DNA of 5,518 bases. Origin: Actinomycetes bacterium. GTDB lineage: Bacteria > Actinomycetota > Acidimicrobiia > Acidimicrobiales > RAAP-2. The stretch covers positions 1 through 5,518 of the forward strand of contig JAKABC010000115.1 of NCBI GenBank assembly GCA_021802025.1. Reading direction: 5' to 3'. Shown one piece after another: positions 1 through 4,493 of the stretch. The notes beneath the pieces are model-generated. The model was given only the letters and a program-made list of their open reading frames with translations. It was not told the origin of the DNA and did no database searches. The position numbers were made by a program, and so were the translations under genes. Numbering within the stretch: position 1 is the first letter of the stretch; each line of letters begins with the position of its first letter.

Positions 1-1
1 G

Positions 2-622
2 ATGGCCGCGACGCTGGTGGGCTTCGCGGCGGGGGAGGACGATCGTGACGTCGTGACGGATCGCCCGTTGAAGTCACTGGGCCACGAGGAGACCTTCGCC
101 CGATCGCTCGTCGGTCGCGAGGAACTTCGCGCCGCCCTGCGCGGCCAGGCCGGGGTCGTCGCGCGCACGCTGCGCGAACGTGACCTCGTCGCGCGGACCC
201 TCACCGTCCTCGCGCGCTTCGATGACGGCACTCAGGTCAGCCGTTCCCAGACGGTCGGCTACGGGCTCGACGACGAGGAAGCGCTCCTCGAGCTCGCCGA
301 GGCCCTGGCCGGGGCTATCGAGCTCGTCGGCGCGGTACGCCTGCTCGGGCTGCACGCGTCGGGGCTGCGCGCGCACGCCGAGGAGGGCGTCCAACTGCGT
401 CTGGCCCTCGGGTCGGTGCCGGCCGAGGACGCGCCCGAGGACCGCGCCCGGGCCCGCCAGGCGGAGCGGGCGGCGCTGCGCGACGCCATCGATGAGGTGC
501 GCCGGCGCTTCGGTCGTGACGCGCTCGCCACGGCCGGTGAGCTCGGTGCCGAGGGTGTCGACGTGGCGACCCAGCGCGGCCGCCACCCCTTCGGGCCGGA
601 CGACCCTACGACGCCACGGTGA
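2..622 (+). CDS. dinB: DNA polymerase IV (Y-family, DinB), 5'-truncated by the window edge
   Basis: C-terminal half of a Y-family translesion DNA polymerase, an error-prone enzyme that extends past damaged template bases. The visible 206 residues begin in the thumb/little-finger linker. The hallmark stretch around residues 18-35 (TDRPLKSLGHEETFA) matches the DinB junction usually read as R-x-K-S-x-x-x-E-x-T-F. The little-finger domain follows (about 36-125), with the ARTLTV...F-D-D-G-T-x-x-S-R-S-x-T block at 64-84 and VRLLGLHASGL at 112-122. The tail at 160-172 (DAIDEVRRRFG) is also typical. The palm with its catalytic acidic residues lies off the left edge, so the ATG at position 2 is almost certainly internal; full DinB proteins are about 350-420 residues. 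The gene ends in TGA inside the 3' end of the convergent transpeptidase gene. I see no hairpin terminator between them. The family assignment is firm; catalytic competence cannot be judged. Confidence 0.86.
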   Translation: MAATLVGFAAGEDDRDVVTDRPLKSLGHEETFARSLVGREELRAALRGQAGVVARTLRERDLVARTLTVLARFDDGTQVSRSQTVGYGLDDEEALLELAEALAGAIELVGAVRLLGLHASGLRAHAEEGVQLRLALGSVPAEDAPEDRARARQAERAALRDAIDEVRRRFGRDALATAGELGAEGVDVATQRGRHPFGPDDPTTPR

Positions 623-1658
623 CGAGGGTCCCGATCGGGGTGTGGGGGTAGACGGTCTTCGCGGCGGCGAAGGGCATCTCCACGCAGCCGAGGCTCTGGG
701 GGAAGCCGTAGCTCGCGCGGATGAACCCGTGGAGGGCGTCCCCGCCGTGGAAGTACGAGACGTCCGGGATCCCCGGGTCGGAGTAGTGCGAGCCGTCGGG
801 GTTGGTGCCCGACATCGTCTGGGAGAGGTAGCGCAGGTAGACGGGGTAGGTGCCCGGCGCCGTCGGCGAGACCGGGATGCCGGTGTTCACCAGGGTGTGG
901 AAGGTCGCGCGTCCGCCGACGTAGAGGGTGAGCGTCTCGGGCAGGGCCATCGAGACGTAGACGTAGTCGTAGGGGTGGGGGTCGACCGTGCCGGCGTTGG
1001 CCGCCTGGACGAGGTCGGCCCACGTCGCGGGGTCGGCCTGGCCGGTCGTGGGCAGGCCGCTCTGGAGCTGGAAGGCCATGAGAGCCCCCTCAAGGACCAC
1101 GTTGTCACTGCCCACCGCCCACTGGGCGCGCAGCGCGGCCGGAAGGGCGGGGTAGGCCCAGGTGAAGACGCCCGCCACGGCGGCGCTCGGGGTGGCCTGG
1201 GGCGCGGCCGGGGTGAAGGTGACCGGCAGGTAGCCCAGCTGGGCGAGGAGCTGATCCTCCCAAACGAGGTCGGTCCCGACCGCGACGCTGGTATCGCGCA
1301 CGCCGGTGAAGGTGCAGCGGGTGGTGCAGGTGACGCCCGAGGGCGTGGGGACCCGGTAGGTGACCCCCGGGGCCAGGACCTCGGTGGCCACGGCCTGGAC
1401 GGCGTTGGGTGCGATCTGGCGCCACGCGGTGGGTAGCGCGGGCGAGAGCGCGAGCGCGGGCAGCTCCGCGGCGAGGACGGGACGGCTGAAGACGAGGCGC
1501 TCGAGCGGGAGGTGGTTCGAGAGGGCCGAGGGGACGCTCGCTTGAGCGCTCGCCGTGCGCGGCGCCGCCGCGCTGGCCGCGGTCGGAGCGAGTGAGAGGG
1601 CCGCGAGCGTCGCCGCACCGGTGGCGGCGACCGTGAGAACCCGGGCCCAGCGTGTCAT
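606..1658 (-). CDS. secreted L,D-transpeptidase (YkuD) with peptidoglycan-binding domain
   Basis: Exported cell-wall enzyme, 350 residues, expected to make or edit 3-3 peptidoglycan cross-links outside the membrane. Residues 1-31 form a signal peptide: basic MTRWAR, a hydrophobic alanine-rich core, and an ASA-AA cleavage region. This decides the ATG at 1658 over a longer in-frame start that would put 23 polar residues in front. Residues 100-165 are of unknown function and hold two cysteines (111 and 115). A PG_binding_1-like repeat spans about 186-220 (LEGALMAFQLQSGLPTTG, then TW). The YkuD catalytic domain spans 230-350, with His310-Gly311 and the nucleophile in SLGCVEM (Cys325). The usual motif is S-H-G-C-x-R/N; here Leu replaces His and Glu replaces Arg or Asn. 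I recall similar S-x-G-C-V-E variants in actinobacterial homologues, so this is probably a subfamily trait and not inactivation. The 3' end overlaps dinB by 17 bp. Confidence 0.9.
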   Translation of the reverse strand: MTRWARVLTVAATGAATLAALSLAPTAASAAAPRTASAQASVPSALSNHLPLERLVFSRPVLAAELPALALSPALPTAWRQIAPNAVQAVATEVLAPGVTYRVPTPSGVTCTTRCTFTGVRDTSVAVGTDLVWEDQLLAQLGYLPVTFTPAAPQATPSAAVAGVFTWAYPALPAALRAQWAVGSDNVVLEGALMAFQLQSGLPTTGQADPATWADLVQAANAGTVDPHPYDYVYVSMALPETLTLYVGGRATFHTLVNTGIPVSPTAPGTYPVYLRYLSQTMSGTNPDGSHYSDPGIPDVSYFHGGDALHGFIRASYGFPQSLGCVEMPFAAAKTVYPHTPIGTLVTVAS

Positions 1659-1664
1659 CGACCC

Positions 1665-1670
1665 AGCGTA
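1665..1670 (-). promoter_or_regulatory. candidate -10 element for a leaderless transpeptidase mRNA
   Basis: On the minus strand the hexamer TACGCT (TAnnnT type) ends 6 nt before the ATG at 1658. That places the start of transcription at or next to the start codon. Leaderless genes with this spacing are common in actinobacteria. No Shine-Dalgarno sequence precedes the ATG, which agrees. No good -35 element is visible 16-18 bp upstream, so the call is tentative. Confidence 0.35.
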
Positions 1671-1694
1671 CCGAGCGGGTCCGGCGAATGGGCT

Positions 1695-1716
1695 TACAAT
1701 CACCCTAGAGGGGAGG
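1695..1716 (+). promoter_or_regulatory. candidate -10 element and ribosome binding site of the 62-residue membrane protein gene
   Basis: TACAAT at 1695-1700 differs from the consensus -10 TATAAT at one base. It is followed by GAGGGGAGG (1708-1716), a strong Shine-Dalgarno sequence 4 nt before the GTG at 1721. The implied leader is only about 14 nt. No clear -35 is present at 1672-1677. The 62-bp gap between the divergent start codons must hold both this promoter and the one for the transpeptidase. Confidence 0.45.
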
Positions 1717-1720
1717 CCGC

Positions 1721-1909
1721 GTGTCACTGCTTCGACTGATCGTCTCGGTGCTCATCGTGCTCATCGTGGTCTGGGTCATCCTCGCGCTGGTGGGCGTGTT
1801 GTCGGCCATCCTGCGCGCGGTGATCATCATCCTGCTCATCTTCACCTTCGTCTGGCTCGTCTACCACGTGCTCTCGGGCAAGTGGCGCAAGAGCGCCGAG
1901 GACCGCTAG
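1721..1909 (+). CDS. small hydrophobic membrane protein of unknown function
   Basis: A 62-residue protein, MSLLRLIVSV to KWRKSAEDR, almost entirely Ile, Leu and Val up to residue 51. Two membrane-spanning helices are likely, about residues 4-28 and 33-51, joined by a tight turn near Ala29-Arg32. A short charged tail (KWRKSAEDR) is probably cytoplasmic by the positive-inside rule. The GTG start is fixed by the Shine-Dalgarno sequence 4 nt upstream. I do not recognise a named family. Small two-helix proteins of this kind are common in actinobacteria and most are uncharacterised. It stands alone, divergent from the transpeptidase and 26 nt before the tRNA-Cys gene, so it could share a transcript with the tRNA. 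The clean start signals and the coherent hydrophobic pattern argue that it is a real gene. Confidence 0.7.
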   Translation: MSLLRLIVSVLIVLIVVWVILALVGVLSAILRAVIIILLIFTFVWLVYHVLSGKWRKSAEDR

Positions 1910-1919
1910 GACCGACCGC

Positions 1920-1925
1920 TAGGCT
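1920..1925 (+). promoter_or_regulatory. candidate -10 element of the tRNA-Cys gene
   Basis: TAGGCT (TAnnnT type) lies 10 nt before the mature tRNA 5' end, predicting a pre-tRNA leader of about 4 nt. The corresponding -35 position (about 1897-1902, CGAGGA) is poor and lies inside the preceding reading frame. Readthrough from the upstream small gene is an alternative source of the transcript. Confidence 0.28.
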
Positions 1926-1935
1926 GGGGCGTCCT

Positions 1936-2009
1936 GGCGGCGTGGCCGAGTGGTTAGGCAGGGGCCTGCAAAGCCCCGTACTCCGGTTCGAATCCGGACG
2001 CCGCCTCCA
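1936..2009 (+). tRNA. tRNA-Cys (anticodon GCA), CCA encoded
   Basis: A complete cloverleaf can be drawn by hand. The acceptor stem is GGCGGCG (1936-1942) with CGCCGCC (1999-2005), all 7 bp paired. The D stem is GCC/GGC (1945-1947 with 1957-1959), with GG and TTA in the loop. The anticodon stem is GGGGC/GCCCC (1961-1965 with 1973-1977) around the loop CTGCAAA, giving anticodon GCA at 1968-1970. The T stem is TCCGG/CCGGA (1982-1986 with 1994-1998) around TTCGAAT. The discriminator base is U (2006) and CCA is encoded at 2007-2009. GCA anticodon plus U73 are the main identity elements for cysteinyl-tRNA synthetase, so the assignment is secure. No duplicated 3' half follows, so there is no sign of use as an integration site. 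Confidence 0.97.
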
Positions 2010-2043
2010 GGTCCTCGGCGCGAACTGCGCGGGGGACCGTGTC

Positions 2044-2069
2044 TGCGGTCCGCGGCGTCGCGGACCGCA
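2044..2069. terminator. perfect 10-bp hairpin between tRNA-Cys and a convergent gene
   Basis: TGCGGTCCGC (2044-2053) and GCGGACCGCA (2060-2069) pair perfectly around the 6-nt loop GGCGTC. It lies 35 nt after the tRNA and 12 nt from the stop codon of the gene on the opposite strand, the right place for a shared bidirectional terminator. Neither side has a U-tract. That is common for actinobacterial terminators but means termination is inferred from position. Confidence 0.55.
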
Positions 2070-2080
2070 CACCGTCTGGG

Positions 2081-2344
2081 CTACTTGGTCTCCTCGTGGA
2101 TCGAGCTCGTGCGGCCCTGAGCGTCGACGACCTCGCGGTCGACGGAGTGCCGACTCGAGCGACCCGGTCCTCGTGAGACCGTAAAGACGATCGCCGAGAC
2201 CACGAAGCCGAACGCACCGACGACCATGAGGATGACCCCCACGGTGCCGAAGCGGAAGCCGTGGCCCTGGTAGGTGATGGCCCAGTACATGACCGCTCCC
2301 GCCGCCATGGCGATGGCGCTGAGCACCATTCCCGGAAGTCCCAT
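2081..2344 (-). CDS. small two-helix membrane protein, DUF6458-like
   Basis: An 87-residue membrane protein. Residues 5-24 (GMVLSAIAMAAGAVMYWAIT) and 33-56 (GTVGVILMVVGAFGFVVSAI) are hydrophobic helices joined by the polar turn YQGHGFRF. A charged, probably cytoplasmic tail follows (57-87, rich in Arg, Ser and Glu). The block G-x-x-x-G-T-V-G-V-I-L-M-V-V-G-A after a first helix that begins close to the N-terminus is what I associate with the actinobacterial DUF6458 family, whose function is unknown. The ATG at 2344 fits that family, in which the first helix starts almost at residue 1. The region before it holds only a weak purine run (GAGAGAGAG, about 10 nt upstream). The gene converges on the tRNA-Cys gene. 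The next gene on the same strand ends about 200 bp upstream, so a promoter of its own is likely, but I could not pick one with confidence. The family name is from memory of the motif. Confidence 0.78.
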   Translation of the reverse strand: MGLPGMVLSAIAMAAGAVMYWAITYQGHGFRFGTVGVILMVVGAFGFVVSAIVFTVSRGPGRSSRHSVDREVVDAQGRTSSIHEETK

Positions 2345-2552
2345 ATCACACGCTCTCTCTCATGTGCACCCGACACGGTGCCGGGGGCGAAGGAGGCGGG
2401 GTCTAGGCGTTCCTAGGTGAAGACTAGCCGGGCGCTGGGGCTTCGTGCCGTCAAAGCGTCGAGCGAGGGGCGACTCGAGCGGGGCCGGACGACCTCGACG
2501 CGGCGCTCGAGGGGGAACACTGGTTGGTCGTCGGTCGGTGCGCTCCTCGTGC

Positions 2553-2921
2553 CTAGAACCACTCGAGCGACTCCACCGTGCGGGTACGCAGCCGCTCGTT
2601 CATCCCGTCGGCCCAGTCGGCCAGGCGGGCGGCGATCTCGTGGAGCGACGCGTCGAGCCCCACCGCGCTGTGGATCAGGATCTCTTTGAAGACGGTGTCA
2701 CCGTTCACCCGTGCGCCCGTGTCGCGGGTGGCGGCGTAGCCCGACTCGATGAGGTGGATCTGACGCTCGACGAGTGAGAAGAGCTGGGCCGCGATCGTGA
2801 GGAGGCGCTCGACCTCGTCGTCGAATCGCTCGGTGTCGGTCGCACCCGGGGCGGCGGCGTCGGGCGGCGCGCTCGAGCACTCGGTGCGCGGATGGGACGC
2901 GTCGACCCTCTCAAGAACCAT
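2553..2921 (-). CDS. hypothetical helical protein, 122 residues
   Basis: I do not recognise a family. Residues 1-30 are Pro-, Ala- and Asp-rich and probably disordered. From residue 31 the sequence reads as amphipathic helices: about 31-62 (ERFDDEVERLLTIAAQLFSLVERQIHLIES), 74-103 and 105-118. Hydrophobic residues sit at heptad-like spacing, suggesting a small helical bundle or dimer. There is no signal peptide and no membrane segment, so it should be cytoplasmic. The codons I checked have G or C at nearly every third position, unlike the other frames, which supports a real gene. The ATG at 2921 has a modest AGGGA 6 nt upstream and overlaps the stop of a 37-codon frame. The GAF-ANTAR pair is on the same strand but about 760 bp upstream, so a functional link is possible but not shown. 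Confidence 0.6.
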   Translation of the reverse strand: MVLERVDASHPRTECSSAPPDAAAPGATDTERFDDEVERLLTIAAQLFSLVERQIHLIESGYAATRDTGARVNGDTVFKEILIHSAVGLDASLHEIAARLADWADGMNERLRTRTVESLEWF

Positions 2922-3024
2922 CGATCGTCCCTAGCCTCGCGCCGCGGCGGTGGCGACCGCGGTGGTCGGCCCCCGTGCACTCCGTGAGAGCCGGGAAGGT
3001 CGGGATTCCCATTCGGCTGATCAT
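2911..3024 (-). CDS. possible 37-codon leader reading frame overlapping the hypothetical gene
   Basis: ATG at 3024, stop TGA at 2911-2913. AAGGAG (3035-3030 on the minus strand) lies 5 nt before the ATG and is the best ribosome binding site in the middle part of the window. The peptide (MISRMGIPTFPALTECTG, then a His/Arg-rich stretch) matches nothing I know. Its last codons overlap the first codons of the 122-residue protein by 11 nt in another frame, an arrangement typical of translational coupling. The same frame stays open upstream to 3495, but codon use there is looser and no ribosome site precedes it, so the short version is favoured. It may still be chance in GC-rich DNA. Confidence 0.28.
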   Translation of the reverse strand: MISRMGIPTFPALTECTGADHRGRHRRGARLGTIDGS

Positions 3025-3189
3025 GGGGACTCCTTGGTCGTGAGGAAGGCCCACCCCGGGGTTTCGGAAGGGGTCGGGAGGCTGTGTCGAACACGTCGAG
3101 TTGGGAGATGGGACCACGACGCGCGCGAGCGGCGTCGCGTCGCCCCCGCGTCGCCCGCCGAGACGCCGGGGCGACGCCAGGGGAGTCCC

Positions 3190-3248
3190 GAGTGGGACGA
3201 CGTGTGCTCTCACTCCGTGTTCACGGGAGCACACGTCGTCCACCACTC
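3190..3248. repeat. long imperfect inverted repeat with a perfect 15-bp stem
   Basis: GGACGACGTGTGCTC (3195-3209) is the exact reverse complement of 3227-3241. Outside it, GAGTG (3190-3194) pairs with CACTC (3244-3248) across a 2-nt bulge. Inside it, CCGTG (3215-3219) and CACGG (3222-3226) can extend the stem after a 5-nt bulge. Smaller hairpins flank it: GTCCC/GGGAC at 3185-3198 (which competes with the large stem), CTCGA/TCGAG at 3256-3270, and GTCCC/GGGAC at 3274-3290. There is no U-tract on either strand, so it is not an ordinary intrinsic terminator. A structured RNA, a protein-binding site or a relic of a mobile element would fit. Confidence 0.6.
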
Positions 3249-3512
3249 GTTGGCCCTCGAGTGCGTCGAGCGAGTCCCACCTCGGGGGACGGAGGCGTGT
3301 CGGCTCACCGCTGGGTGACCCGGGGACGCTCGATGCACGAAGGACGCCCGCAACGGTTGACGGGGGGAGCTGGGGCAAGTCGGCGAGAACGAGTCCGGCG
3401 CAAGGGCTTGAGCCGCCGCCTTCGTCGACCGTTGTTCCATTAGCCCGTCCGGCGACGCGATTCCCAACACTGAGGACCATTCCCTGTGAAACCACGTCGC
3501 TCCGCCTTGATA

Positions 3513-3534
3513 CCAGTGACCATGTGTCAACTGG
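3513..3534. repeat. operator-like inverted repeat CCAGTGAC...GTCAACTGG
   Basis: CCAGTGAC (3513-3520) pairs with GTCAACTGG (3526-3534) around the loop CATGT, with one bulged A, giving 8 bp. The size and symmetry fit a dimeric regulator site or a small RNA hairpin. On the minus strand it contains a consensus -35 sequence TTGACA, but no -10 lies at the proper distance. Confidence 0.35.
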
Positions 3535-3650
3535 GCAGGGTGCGGGGTCCGGGCGTCCTTAGGGTGACCGTAGCACTTTGCGGTCCTCGACGCCAGAGGA
3601 AGTTGCGAGGGAGCCGTGCGTGCGAACGGGCCCGACACCGGCCGACGAGA

Positions 3651-3672
3651 CCGCCCGCGACAAGAAGGGCGG
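3651..3672 (-). terminator. weak possible terminator of the GAF-ANTAR operon
   Basis: CCGCCC (3651-3656) and GGGCGG (3667-3672) form a 6-bp GC stem with a 10-nt loop, starting 10 nt after the stop codon of the downstream GAF-ANTAR gene. No U-tract follows; position is the main argument. Confidence 0.3.
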
Positions 3673-3682
3673 GTGGGTCGAC

Positions 3683-4477
3683 TCAGAACGTGGACGAAGG
3701 CGCGGATTCGAGGTCCCCCGGGGCGAGGAGGCCTTCGACGATCCGGGTCGCGACGGAGGTGAGCTTGATGTTGTGGTTCCTCGAGTGCCAGCGCAGTCGC
3801 TCGAAGGCCTCGTGCATATCGCAGTCGAGCGCCTGGCGGATCATTCCCTTGGCCTGTTCGATGATGATCCGGCTGTTGAGGGCGTAGCTCAACTGGCCGT
3901 TCAAGGTGGCGGCGTTCAGACTCGACTGGTGCTGGAGGATCGCGATCGTGGCGACGTCGGCGAGACCCTGGGCGGCCACCACGTCGTCGGGTCCGAGGGC
4001 TCCGTGGCTCGTCCGGAAGAGGTTGAGAGCGCCGATCGTGCTCCCGCGCAGTCGCATCGGCAGGCAGTGCACCGCCCGGAAGCCCTGGGCCATCGCCCGT
4101 GGCGAGAACTGGGGCCACCGGTCGTCGCCCTCGTCGAGGGCGTGGTTGATGATCGGCTCGCCGCTGCGGTAGCAGTCGACGCAGGGACGCTCGGCGGCCT
4201 GGATCTGGAACAGTTCGAGCATTCGCATTGACTCGCTCGAGGAGGCCACGAACTGGAGGCTCTCCTCGGGTCGGGCCAGCATCACACCGGCGGCGTCGAC
4301 GTCGACGGTCTGGACGCACCGGTGGACGAGGACGGTGAGCACGTCGATGACGTCGTAGTCGTCTACGAGGTTGTCCGCCAGTTCGACCAGGGTCGAGATG
4401 AGGAGAGACTCTCTCGACAGGGCGCCACCTAACACGAGTTCACTCGGCGGGGTCCCGGGGTTCCGGGCATCCGTCAC
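3683..4477 (-). CDS. GAF-ANTAR regulator, CxxC-containing type
   Basis: Cytoplasmic RNA-binding regulator, 264 residues. An N-terminal helix (about 22-50, with VELADNLVDDYDVIDVLTVL) leads into a GAF sensor domain (about 50-182) containing VDVDAAGVML, then PCVDCYRSGEPI (98-109), the FRAVHCLPMRLRGSTIGALNLF core and the D-x-x-x-A-Q-G-L-A-D-V-A-T-I helix. An ANTAR domain follows (about 190-250) with the signature SRIIIEQAKGMI (202-213), then EAFERLRWHSRNHN and KLTSVATRIVEGL. ANTAR domains bind paired RNA hairpins and prevent terminators from forming; no receiver domain is present, so the signal enters through GAF. Cys99, Cys102 and Cys138 could bind metal or sense redox state (inference). The start is a GTG 16 nt after the upstream gene's stop codon, with no recognisable Shine-Dalgarno sequence; a second GTG 14 codons later is no better. 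It is probably co-transcribed with that gene. Family is certain; ligand and RNA targets are unknown. Confidence 0.93.
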   Translation of the reverse strand: MTDARNPGTPPSELVLGGALSRESLLISTLVELADNLVDDYDVIDVLTVLVHRCVQTVDVDAAGVMLARPEESLQFVASSSESMRMLELFQIQAAERPCVDCYRSGEPIINHALDEGDDRWPQFSPRAMAQGFRAVHCLPMRLRGSTIGALNLFRTSHGALGPDDVVAAQGLADVATIAILQHQSSLNAATLNGQLSYALNSRIIIEQAKGMIRQALDCDMHEAFERLRWHSRNHNIKLTSVATRIVEGLLAPGDLESAPSSTF

Positions 4478-4493
4478 GATCGTTGGCTAGATG

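Larger units (their letters stand above)
2922..3682. other. long gene-poor interval with several inverted repeats
   Basis: About 760 bp with no convincing protein gene apart from the small frame at 2911-3024. Long open frames exist on both strands, but their translations are Arg/Pro/Ser-rich, resemble no family, and their third positions are less GC-biased than in the real genes. The interval holds a 10-bp palindrome ACCCCGGGGT (3053-3062), a cluster of hairpins at 3185-3290, an 8-bp inverted repeat at 3513-3534, a 5-bp hairpin at 3566-3585 and a weak possible terminator at 3651-3672. No tRNA or known structured RNA was recognised. A long 5' leader for the 122-residue protein, a stand-alone small RNA, or decayed coding DNA are all possible. 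Confidence 0.5.

Noticed and set aside
180..1436. Long plus-strand open frame (418 codons) running through dinB and antisense to the transpeptidase
   Set aside because: Its translation is Arg/Gly/Ala-rich with no family features, and it is a by-product of the GC-rich codons of two well-supported genes.
1936..2009. tRNA-Cys as an attachment site for an integrated element
   Set aside because: No repeat of the tRNA 3' end occurs elsewhere in the window, and there is no integrase or phage-like gene.
2911..3495. 194-codon minus-strand frame covering most of the gene-poor interval
   Set aside because: Third codon positions are visibly less GC-biased than in the real genes, no ribosome site precedes its first start codon, and no family is recognisable. 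Only its last 37 codons, with their own strong ribosome site, were kept as a low-confidence call.
3540..3600. Minus-strand GCAAAG...CGGTC...CTAAGG resembling the core of a c-di-GMP-I (GEMM) riboswitch
   Set aside because: The order of short motifs recalls the consensus, but the conserved GGCAAACC strand and the 3' helix cannot be placed, and no plausible gene starts just downstream. An Infernal search with the GEMM-I model would decide it.
3210..4319. Long minus-strand open frame (369 codons) overlapping the GAF-ANTAR gene in another frame
   Set aside because: It is out of frame with a clear GAF-ANTAR protein, its translation is dominated by Arg and Pro, and it shows no domain motif.
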